Shown piece by piece: positions 48,345-55,839 of a DNA stretch of 64,000 bases. The notes under the pieces were generated by a model that did not search any database, was not told where the DNA came from, and saw only the letters and a program-made list of their open reading frames with translations. The translations under genes and the position numbers were made by a program. The stretch spans positions 1-64,000 of the forward strand of contig NZ_JAIUJR010000012.1 of NCBI RefSeq assembly GCF_020166335.1, given 5' to 3'. The DNA is from Winogradskyella alexanderae. Lineage in GTDB: Bacteria; Bacteroidota; Bacteroidia; Flavobacteriales; Flavobacteriaceae. Position 1 is the stretch's first letter. Every line of letters begins with the position of its first letter.

Positions 48345-49062
48345 ATTCTTTCGAAATATACGTCAATCCTTAATTATGCAAAATAAGTCAAGCAAATACC
48401 TAAAATACGCTATAGGTGAAATCCTGTTAGTCGTTATTGGCATTTTAATCGCCGTACAAATTAACAACTGGAACGAATCACGAAAATCTCAGTTTCAAGA
48501 AACTAAATTAGTCAAACAGCTTTTACAAGATGCCATTGCAGATTCATTATTCTTTCAGTCTAGAATTCAATTTCAAAAAATGAATGACACCCTTTTCAAT
48601 GATCTTATTAATTTTAGTATGAATCCAGAATCTGATTCTATAGCAAATCGATCTGTCAATGCAAGTCCATTCTTTTCAAGATTGGCCTATCAATCAAACT
48701 TAATCAATAATAATCCAGATGCATATGACCAGGTTTCCAATGATTCGATAAAGCATAAACTTCGGCAATACAATGCAAGGTATGAATACGTGGTTCAAAG
48801 TATAGAACTTAGTAATAGAATTAGGGAGCAATATGGCCTTCCGCTTCAAATTGCGAACAGTCAAAAATTAAATGATCTTCTGGACAATACTGAAGTTAAG
48901 ATAAAAGATTTGGATTTTATTACCAACGATAAAAATGCAATTTCTACAATTAATCAGTTCAAGAATTTTGGTCTAAACTATCTTATACAAGTGCAGAATT
49001 TTTTGGTTGTTAATGAGGAATTAAAACAGATGCTGTCTCGTTATCTTAATAATAATGAATAG
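48337..49062 (+). CDS. DUF6090 array copy 15
   Basis: 241 residues from 48337 (an ATG at 48328 lies inside copy 14). Anchor MQNKSSKYLKY, as copy 13; membrane helix ends 'LIAVQINNWNE'. Outer motif weak: 'DAYDQVSNDSIKHKL'. A 74-nt gap follows, the longest inside the second block. Confidence 0.9.
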   Translation: MIKFFRNIRQSLIMQNKSSKYLKYAIGEILLVVIGILIAVQINNWNESRKSQFQETKLVKQLLQDAIADSLFFQSRIQFQKMNDTLFNDLINFSMNPESDSIANRSVNASPFFSRLAYQSNLINNNPDAYDQVSNDSIKHKLRQYNARYEYVVQSIELSNRIREQYGLPLQIANSQKLNDLLDNTEVKIKDLDFITNDKNAISTINQFKNFGLNYLIQVQNFLVVNEELKQMLSRYLNNNE

Positions 49063-49136
49063 ACTCAAAATATTTGATATTAAGAATAATATTTTGCTCC
49101 AAAGATTTAGTCAAGATTAAAAACTTGAAATAAATT

Positions 49137-49865
49137 ATGATTAAATTCTTTCGTCATATACGTCGCTCATTCATAAACCAAAATCAAATGGGAAAATACT
49201 TTAAATACGCTATTGGTGAGATTCTATTGGTTGTTATTGGGATTCTCATCGCACTGCAGATTAATAATTGGAGCGAAACACGTAAACTCAATAAAAAGGA
49301 AACAATTTATTTAAAAAGTTTAAAAGTAGATTTTGAGCAATCTAAATTAGCACTGGCAAGAGTAATTGAGAAAACAGATAGAGTATCTAAAATGGCAGAT
49401 ACACTTGTATCCTTAATTAAAATTAATGGAAATGAGCTTAGCTTAACTCAAATAGATACCCTAACAAGTAAGAGTTCCGGTTTTACGGTATTTATGCCTA
49501 GTGAAGGTGTTATCAGTGACATTATAAGTTCTGGTAAATTAGATATGATTAGTAATAATGAATTAAGAGAGAAAATTGCCTCTTGGGAAGCCAATCTTAA
49601 AATGATAAGAGAATTTGAAGCTATTGGGAGAGAAATTTCTAATGATTATATTAACTACAAAAGTAAATATTTTGATTTGGCTAATCGAAAATTTAGGGAA
49701 TCGGCTTTTATTTCTGCCAAAAGAGATGAGTTTCTTAACGATAATTTATTCTCCAATTACTTGGCACGTATCTTTGGTAATTCTTCGTCACTCAATGAGC
49801 TTTATGTTGAAAAATTGGAAGAAATTGATAGATTAATTAAGATTATTAACAACGAACTCAAATGA
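49137..49865 (+). CDS. DUF6090 array copy 16
   Basis: 242 residues. Anchor INQNQMGKYFKY. Outer motif 'ISSGKLDMISNNELREKI' near 123-140. The gap before it is AT-rich and could hold an internal promoter, but no good TAnnTTTG box is present. Overlaps copy 17 by 4 nt (ATGA). Confidence 0.9.
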   Translation: MIKFFRHIRRSFINQNQMGKYFKYAIGEILLVVIGILIALQINNWSETRKLNKKETIYLKSLKVDFEQSKLALARVIEKTDRVSKMADTLVSLIKINGNELSLTQIDTLTSKSSGFTVFMPSEGVISDIISSGKLDMISNNELREKIASWEANLKMIREFEAIGREISNDYINYKSKYFDLANRKFRESAFISAKRDEFLNDNLFSNYLARIFGNSSSLNELYVEKLEEIDRLIKIINNELK

Positions 49866-50623
49866 TTAAATTCTTCCGTCATATTCGTCAGAATCTCGTT
49901 ATGGAAAACAAGACATCCAAATATTTTAAATATGCCATTGGTGAAATACTTTTAGTTGTTGTTGGAATTCTTATTGCACTTCAGATAAATAATTGGAATG
50001 AGAACAGAAAAGAACGTTCTCTAGAAAGCGCAAGTCTTCTAGGCATTAAAGCAGAACTCCAGCATACCCTTAAAGAGTTGAATAATGATTTAGAAGATAT
50101 GGACAGATCCTACAAAGCCACCAAGGATGTTTTACAATACATTAATGAGAAACCTGTCGTTAACGATTCTATGTATGTGGATTTTTATGATATGACCACA
50201 TTCAATTATTTTTTTCCAAAAACTTCAAATTATGAAACGCTAAAATCTGGAGGGTTGAATAATATTCAATCTGACAGCATAAGACTACTCATTACAGAAA
50301 TATATGAAGCTGGTTATAACCGAATTCTATTCAAGCAAACAACAAGAAGAAATGGCGCTACATTGCTATTCCCATATTACCAAAAGCATTTCAGGACCAC
50401 TTTGGGTATAAACACCCATCAGGATGCAAAACCTTTTAGTAAGAGGCCTATAGGTGTACCAACTGATTATGACCACCTCATAAATGATGCAGAATTTGAA
50501 ACTTTAATTATAGAAGCCGTTGCCGGAAGACGAAATTTTTTGAGGGATTATGAAACTACTGTTGCCCTTGTTGAAGATTGTATTGGTTTAATTGACAGCT
50601 ATTTAAATGATGAAACAAACTAG
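49862..50623 (+). CDS. DUF6090 array copy 17
   Basis: 253 residues. Anchor MENKTSKYFKY, unlike its outer-subtype relatives 5 and 8. Outer part: 'NYETLKSGGLNNIQSDSI', 'IYEAGY', 'PYYQKHFRTT'. The mismatch between anchor type and outer type is a sign of reassortment. Nine nt precede the truncated copy. Confidence 0.9.
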   Translation: MIKFFRHIRQNLVMENKTSKYFKYAIGEILLVVVGILIALQINNWNENRKERSLESASLLGIKAELQHTLKELNNDLEDMDRSYKATKDVLQYINEKPVVNDSMYVDFYDMTTFNYFFPKTSNYETLKSGGLNNIQSDSIRLLITEIYEAGYNRILFKQTTRRNGATLLFPYYQKHFRTTLGINTHQDAKPFSKRPIGVPTDYDHLINDAEFETLIIEAVAGRRNFLRDYETTVALVEDCIGLIDSYLNDETN

Positions 50624-50632
50624 GAGTGTATT

Positions 50633-50791
50633 ATGATTAAATTCTTCAGACATATTCGGACCTCCTTAATAAACCAAAATAAAACGTTTTGTCATTCTGA
50701 CAGAGCTAAGCGACGAGGAATCTCATCTGATATTTCTCAATCGTCATTATATACCACATTTCGAAATGACCTAAACAAAGATTATGATTAA
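50633..50791 (+). pseudogene. Truncated DUF6090 copy carrying a repeat insert
   Basis: 52-codon frame: family start '[17 protein letters not shown]', then 'TFCHSDRAKRRGISS', which is translated interspersed-repeat DNA, then a short unrelated tail ending '...KDYD'. The membrane helix is missing. The frame still closes within an intact ATGATTAA (50784-50791), so coupling to copy 18 is preserved. Either a remnant or a short leader-like peptide. Confidence 0.75.
50691..50770. repeat. Interspersed GTCATTCTGA...GAGGAATCTCA-type repeat
   Basis: Begins GTCATTCTGACAGAGC, continues CGAGGAATCTCATCTGA, and ends TCGAAATGAC. The ends are imperfect inverted repeats (8 of 10). The wording matches small intergenic repeats commonly seen across Bacteroidota genomes. 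It sits inside the truncated array copy, replacing the membrane helix region. Confidence 0.6.
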
Positions 50792-51518
50792 ATTCTTCCG
50801 TCAAATAAGACAATCCTTAATTATGAAAAATCAAACTGGGAAATATTTTAAATATGCCATTGGAGAAATAATACTTGTAGTTATTGGGATTTTAATTGCG
50901 CTCCAAGTAAATAACTGGAATGAGCATAGAAAATTAAAGCGAACGCAAAGTAACTATTTAGAGCAACTATCCGCTGATATTGATAGTATGCAATTTCATT
51001 ATAAGGGCATAGTTGGATATCGTGAAATAAAGCTAAATGAGGCCAGAGAATCGTTTAAAATACTTCAGTCGTGTAAGATTACAAAAGATGATAAAAATAT
51101 TTTTGATGAAGCCCTGCTAAGCTATAATGATTTGGGTGTCCTATTTGAGATTAGGGATACTTATGATGAAATGTTGTCTGCCAACCTGGTAGCAAGTATT
51201 GAGAATAAGAATTTTAAAAACATAATCACTGAATTTTATGGGCAACGAGATGCCATGCAGGTTTTTATTGAACAGTTCAAAGAAAATTTGAATTCAGACT
51301 ATCTAGCGATAAAAGAACATGTGGTCTTTGGGTTTAACGAGGTGAATCAGCCAACAGTAGAGTATAAAATAGAAGATCTATGTAATAAGCCAGATTTCAC
51401 AAATGCATTGGTCAATTTGGTTCGGACTCGCGAAAACGCCTATAGAATGGTTGTCATATTATCTCAAAAACTTGAAAGAATGCAGGGAATGCTAAGCGCA
51501 GAAAACGATAAATTTTAG
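50784..51518 (+). CDS. DUF6090 array copy 18
   Basis: 244 residues. Anchor MKNQTGKYFKY. Outer motif altered: 'YDEMLSANLVASIENKNF'. Ends with 'AENDKF' and TAG rather than the usual ND-stop; a sequence reading 'ATTAACC-AATGATTAA' follows about 25 nt later, so the gene may have lost its original end. 26 nt to copy 19. Confidence 0.9.
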   Translation: MIKFFRQIRQSLIMKNQTGKYFKYAIGEIILVVIGILIALQVNNWNEHRKLKRTQSNYLEQLSADIDSMQFHYKGIVGYREIKLNEARESFKILQSCKITKDDKNIFDEALLSYNDLGVLFEIRDTYDEMLSANLVASIENKNFKNIITEFYGQRDAMQVFIEQFKENLNSDYLAIKEHVVFGFNEVNQPTVEYKIEDLCNKPDFTNALVNLVRTRENAYRMVVILSQKLERMQGMLSAENDKF

Positions 51519-51544
51519 ATTAATGGTATTATTCAAAATAACCA

Positions 51545-52300
51545 ATGATTAAATTCTTTAGAAAAATTAGACAAGACTTACTGATGGAAAATAAAACTGG
51601 AAAGTATTTTAAATATGCAATCGGAGAAATTATACTTGTTGTAATCGGAATTTTGATTGCTCTTCAAATTAATAATTGGAATGAAAACAGAAAACTTCAA
51701 CATGAAATCAATACTTATCTCAATCAAAAACTCGAAAACCTCAAAGAAGACAGATACCGATTAATTGAGATTAGAGATGTGCGAAAAGAGAAAGCCGAAA
51801 AAAGTAAATACATTCTTGATATAGGGATAGAAAATGTTGACCCAATCACATTCACCAACACGGTGTATTTTGTTCTTGTAGAGCGTCATTTTTTAAGTAC
51901 TATAGAGCGCAATGAGTCGTCAACCACCAAATATTATGCAGGTTCACAAGAAGCAACAATCAATAATCTCGAACAACTATATATCAATAATATTAAAGAA
52001 ATGACTTTGGAGGAAAATCGCCTAAATGCCTTTAGTGAGAATGCCGAGTTTAGCTTATGGACTGATGGATTCTTAGTTGATAATAGAGCACTTTTTTCGT
52101 CGATCCTTGGAGATATGGATAAATCAAAATTTAAAGGTAAAGTACCTGAATTAATTTTAGATAGTAACAATGGTCAAAAAGCACTCGAAGGAATTTTTAG
52201 GAGAAATGAACTGGCAAGCCAAAGTCTCATAGTAAAGTTAAATAAACTCATTGATATTAATCAACAATTCATTCATGAAATAGAAATGTATTTAAATTAA
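51545..52300 (+). CDS. DUF6090 array copy 19
   Basis: 251 residues. Anchor MENKTGKYFKYAIGEIIL. Outer part diverged: 'YYAGSQEATINNLEQLYINN' in place of the common motif. Ends '...EIEMYLN'; 10 nt to copy 20. Confidence 0.9.
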   Translation: MIKFFRKIRQDLLMENKTGKYFKYAIGEIILVVIGILIALQINNWNENRKLQHEINTYLNQKLENLKEDRYRLIEIRDVRKEKAEKSKYILDIGIENVDPITFTNTVYFVLVERHFLSTIERNESSTTKYYAGSQEATINNLEQLYINNIKEMTLEENRLNAFSENAEFSLWTDGFLVDNRALFSSILGDMDKSKFKGKVPELILDSNNGQKALEGIFRRNELASQSLIVKLNKLIDINQQFIHEIEMYLN

Positions 52301-52310
52301 ATATGAGTTA

Positions 52311-53072
52311 ATGATTAAATTCTTCCGCCATATCCGCCAATCTTTAATAATGGAAAACAAAACTTCAAAATATTTAAAATATGCCTTGGGCGAAATTTTC
52401 CTCGTTGTGATAGGAATCCTTATTGCTCTTCAGATTAATAATTGGAATGAAAAAAGAAAACTGAAGGTTGAAGAGAAAGAGTTGATAGCCAACTTAAGTC
52501 TGTCATTTGAAAGAAAATTAAATGAATTAGAAAATAAAAATGCTGGTAGAACAAAAAATTTAAACGGGATTAATAGATTACGAGAAATCATATCAAATCA
52601 AGATTCAACGGTTACTGAAACTGAAATGTTTGGTTTTTTGCAAGATATGTTTATCTGGTTTGCAGTAAATGAAGAATTTAGCATAATAGATATGCTCTAC
52701 AGTTCTGGAAAAATTAATTTGATTTCAAATGATTCTCTAAAAGCAAAACTAATTTCTTGGCCAGATTTTATGGAAGAAATGTTGGAAGAACAAAGGGTTG
52801 TCCAAGATTTAGTCGTAAACAAACTAAACCCTCTTATAAGTAATTATATTTCTTCAGCAAACCTTTCTAACAGTTTTGAACAAAAAATGGGTACAACCAT
52901 TGTTGAAAGCCCTTTTCCAAATGATTTTGAAGGACTTTTGAAAGATAGAGCTTTTGAAAGTTTAATTGCACAAAAGTATATATACTTAAATACAAATATA
53001 GAAGACTCTAAAACTCTTATTGCAGAGGCTAAATCTATTTTAGAATTAATTGATAGAGAATTAGAAAAATAA
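52311..53072 (+). CDS. DUF6090 array copy 20
   Basis: 253 residues. Anchor MENKTSKYLKYALGEIFLVVIG, one of the few with ALGE for AIGE. Common outer motif 'YSSGKINLISNDSLKAKL'. 20 nt to copy 21. Confidence 0.9.
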   Translation: MIKFFRHIRQSLIMENKTSKYLKYALGEIFLVVIGILIALQINNWNEKRKLKVEEKELIANLSLSFERKLNELENKNAGRTKNLNGINRLREIISNQDSTVTETEMFGFLQDMFIWFAVNEEFSIIDMLYSSGKINLISNDSLKAKLISWPDFMEEMLEEQRVVQDLVVNKLNPLISNYISSANLSNSFEQKMGTTIVESPFPNDFEGLLKDRAFESLIAQKYIYLNTNIEDSKTLIAEAKSILELIDRELEK

Positions 53073-53092
53073 CGAAAGCACAACACTAACCA

Positions 53093-53890
53093 ATGATTAA
53101 ATTCTTCCGTCATATACGTCGTTCACTAATCCAAAAAAATCAAATGGGTAAATACTTTAAATATGCTGTTGGAGAAATTCTATTGGTGGTCATTGGTATT
53201 CTTATTGCACTTCAGATTAACAACGCTAATGAAGCGCGTAAACTTCGTCAGATAGAACGTAGTTATCTGGAACGACTTGTGGTAGACCTAAAGGAGAACG
53301 AAATCCTATGGGAAAATCGATACGAGCGAGAAAAGCAACGCCTAGAGGGAGCATGGGAGTTACTTGAATTTAGTTTTAGCGACAATCAGGACACTTTAGT
53401 AAAAGTACTTCGTAACTTTCAGCCAGTAGCAAATTTCGAAGACCTTATCATTAATCAGGTAACCTTTAACGAAATGGTGAGTAGCGGAAATTTGGATCTC
53501 ATTTCTAACGACTCTATAAAATTAAAATTACTGGATTTAGAAAAACGGTATTTAACCATAAAGAGTCGCTGGACCAGGCAAAAGAATTACGTTTTAGAAA
53601 ATATGGTAGAATCTATAAACTCCAAAATCAGTTTGCGGTATACTGTGCCAATAAATTCAGAATACCATAATAAGATTTCTCGGATCTTCTCCCAAGATGA
53701 TGTAGATTATTATTTTGCAGAATTACTGAAGGAATTTCGTGTTTTGTTTAACAGCAAAGATTTCCTAAACAATTTGATGGCACTCGCTACAGACGCAAAT
53801 CTTATTGTTGATGAATACAAGCAGGCTAAAATACAGGTCCAAGAATTGGTAGGACTTATTGAAAAAGACTTAAAATCAGACTCAAATTGA
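53093..53890 (+). CDS. DUF6090 array copy 21
   Basis: 265 residues. Anchor IQKNQMGKYFKYAVGEI, with 'INNANEARK' for NNWNENRK. Common outer motif 'VSSGNLDLISNDSIKLKL' near 133-150. Ends TTGA, shared with the TTG start of copy 22. Confidence 0.9.
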   Translation: MIKFFRHIRRSLIQKNQMGKYFKYAVGEILLVVIGILIALQINNANEARKLRQIERSYLERLVVDLKENEILWENRYEREKQRLEGAWELLEFSFSDNQDTLVKVLRNFQPVANFEDLIINQVTFNEMVSSGNLDLISNDSIKLKLLDLEKRYLTIKSRWTRQKNYVLENMVESINSKISLRYTVPINSEYHNKISRIFSQDDVDYYFAELLKEFRVLFNSKDFLNNLMALATDANLIVDEYKQAKIQVQELVGLIEKDLKSDSN

Positions 53891-54612
53891 TTAAATTCTT
53901 CCGTCATATACGTCGTTCACTTCTAGAACAAAATAATATGAGTAAATACTTTAAATATGCTATTGGAGAAATCCTATTGGTAGTAATAGGTATACTAATA
54001 GCACTTCAGATTAATAATTGGAATGAAGAAAGAAAAACGCTTAAAAAACGAGATATGTATCTGAGTAAGATCATAAATGATCTCAAAACAGACACCCTGA
54101 ATATTAAAGATTTGATAATTAAAACTGAAAGATATAGTGAGCAGATTAAGGATTATAACACCTATTTTCAGAAAGCAGATACGCTAAATCTAACTACAGA
54201 ACAGTTAATGGACAGCATCACAAATCTAAATATCTTTTACATTAAGTATTATCCTGTTAACCAAACCTTCAAGGATATGGAAGCTTCGGGCAATAGTGCA
54301 TTACTATCTGATAAGCAAAGAGATTTTCTCATAAAACTTGCAACAGCTCAGGCAGAGGTGGAAATCATTAATGAGTCTTATATAAATCTAGCTGTTGATG
54401 AATTACAAAAAAGTAAGCAATTACTAGGGAATCCAAAGAACTTCTTTGATAAAGTGCAGTTTAAAAATTCAAAACAAGGAAAGATTCAGGGCTTGTTACA
54501 TAGACATTTATTTAATCAGGCTCTTGATGATTGGTATAGGTATGCAAAAGTAAGGGGTGAGCGTATTATTAAATTATCACACGAGGCTATTCTATTATTG
54601 GAAAATGATTAG
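53887..54612 (+). CDS. DUF6090 array copy 22, TTG start
   Basis: 241 residues. The family's first codon is TTG here (53887-53889), followed by ATTAAATTC as in all copies; no ATG is available. Anchor EQNNMSKYFKY. Outer motif 'MEASGNSALLSDKQRDFL'. Last complete copy; its TAG directly abuts the ATG of the final stub. Confidence 0.88.
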   Translation: MIKFFRHIRRSLLEQNNMSKYFKYAIGEILLVVIGILIALQINNWNEERKTLKKRDMYLSKIINDLKTDTLNIKDLIIKTERYSEQIKDYNTYFQKADTLNLTTEQLMDSITNLNIFYIKYYPVNQTFKDMEASGNSALLSDKQRDFLIKLATAQAEVEIINESYINLAVDELQKSKQLLGNPKNFFDKVQFKNSKQGKIQGLLHRHLFNQALDDWYRYAKVRGERIIKLSHEAILLLEND

Positions 54613-54681
54613 ATGATTAAATTCTTCAGATATATTCGAATATCTTTAATTGAACAAACAAAATGGGAAAATCCAATATGA
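54613..54681 (+). pseudogene. Frameshifted DUF6090 stub at array edge
   Basis: Reads 'MIKFFRYIRISLIEQTKWENPI' and stops. DNA matches the family up to GAACAA; losing A bases before ACAAAATGGGAAAAT shifts what would be 'NKMGKY' into another frame. Similarity ends about 12 nt later, so it is both shifted and cut off. Confidence 0.8.
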
Positions 54682-54701
54682 CACTAGAATAGACTAGTGT
54701 T
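54680..54701 (+). terminator. Hairpin at the end of the array
   Basis: ACACTAG / CTAGTGT, 7-bp perfect stem (54681-54687, 54694-54700) plus a G-T pair, 6-nt loop. No T run, so its role as terminator is uncertain. Confidence 0.35.
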
Positions 54702-54797
54702 CATGATATTTATATAAGCACAATTATATATTAATCACTATCTTTAAACAAACCCAAGTGTGCTTTAACTTACTGCTAACCAACTAAAATCAATCAT

Positions 54798-55826
54798 ATG
54801 CAGTTAAAGCAATCCTTTATCATAGCCCTTATTTTGGGTCTTGGTGCTGTTGCGTCCTGGGAACTATATTGGCGCTCCCAAGGTGTAAAACCTTATCTAG
54901 ATGATAACAAAGACCTTTGGGCCAATCAACGGGCCAGACTCGATGACGATAATTCTAAAATGACCGTTTTTATCGGCTCCTCTCGCATACTTTATGACAT
55001 TCAATTAGACATTTGGGAAGAGCTTACCGATACCGAGCCTATTATGCTGGCTGTTCAAGGGGCTTCACCAATACCAATATTTAAAGACATTGTTGACAAC
55101 ACAAATTTTAAGGGTACCTTAATGGTGGGTATTACGCCACCGCTCATGTTTTCAACGGTGTATCCTGAAGCATTTCCAATGTTTCGCGCACAATCCAAGG
55201 TAGCGTATTATGAAGATCGCACCTATGCGCAACGCCTTAATCATAAATTGTCTGTACCGCTCCAAACCAATTTAGCATTCATTAGAGATGGAGATGAAGA
55301 ATGGGATACAGATGTAGATTTGAAGACCTTATTGCGTCACATACATATTGGAGAGCGTGCCGGACCACCACCAGTGCCTTTCAACAATTTTGAGGAGATA
55401 GCACTAAACCGACATATGAAAATGCCAGAATATGTTACTCAGGATACGGCATACGCCAACACTATTAAAGCTGCTTGGGTAGATATGGTTGGTGGTGATA
55501 GGCCACCGCCAGATAAAGAAGCAACTACGACTACTTTTGTAGAGTTGGCCAAAAAATTCACCGCAAGAGGAGGTAATCTAATATTGTTAAGGTGCCCATC
55601 GTCTGGATTTTTTAAGGAAATTGAAGGAAAGGGATTTCCTAGAGCGGAATATTGGGATCAACTTGTTGAAAAGGTTGGCGTTAAGGCTTATCACTACGAT
55701 GATTACCCACAATTTCGGAATTTATTTCTGCCGGAATGGTCACATCTAGCTACAGAAGATGCTCAATTTTTCACTAGAGAGTTAATAGCTATAATGAAAG
55801 AGGATAATGCATTAAACATTAACTAA
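54798..55826 (+). CDS. SGNH-like exported protein, partner of MBOAT
   Basis: 342 residues with a single N-terminal hydrophobic segment (5-22) as anchor or signal. 'VFIGSSRILYD' (58-68) stands at the GDS-block position of SGNH hydrolases, with Ser62 as candidate nucleophile; 'PEWSHLA' near 312-318 gives a C-terminal His316 where the family has DxxH. Adjacent to and 13 bp upstream of the AlgI-type acyltransferase, as in alginate/AlgJ-like and similar O-acetylation pairs, so it probably completes acetyl transfer to a surface polymer outside the membrane. Sequence is diverged; no precise family recognised. Confidence 0.7.
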   Translation: MQLKQSFIIALILGLGAVASWELYWRSQGVKPYLDDNKDLWANQRARLDDDNSKMTVFIGSSRILYDIQLDIWEELTDTEPIMLAVQGASPIPIFKDIVDNTNFKGTLMVGITPPLMFSTVYPEAFPMFRAQSKVAYYEDRTYAQRLNHKLSVPLQTNLAFIRDGDEEWDTDVDLKTLLRHIHIGERAGPPPVPFNNFEEIALNRHMKMPEYVTQDTAYANTIKAAWVDMVGGDRPPPDKEATTTTFVELAKKFTARGGNLILLRCPSSGFFKEIEGKGFPRAEYWDQLVEKVGVKAYHYDDYPQFRNLFLPEWSHLATEDAQFFTRELIAIMKEDNALNIN

Positions 55827-55839
55827 CCGATCATTTATT

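Noticed and set aside
30268-54681. Array as part of a prophage, integrative element or plasmid
   Set aside because: No integrase, transposase, relaxase, phage structural gene, tRNA or attachment-site repeat was seen in or beside it; flanks are ordinary chromosomal genes.
30268-54681. Array as toxin-immunity cassette
   Set aside because: Repeated variable small membrane genes resemble immunity arrays, but no toxin domain, Rhs/YD repeat or delivery protein is present, so there is no support beyond the general look.
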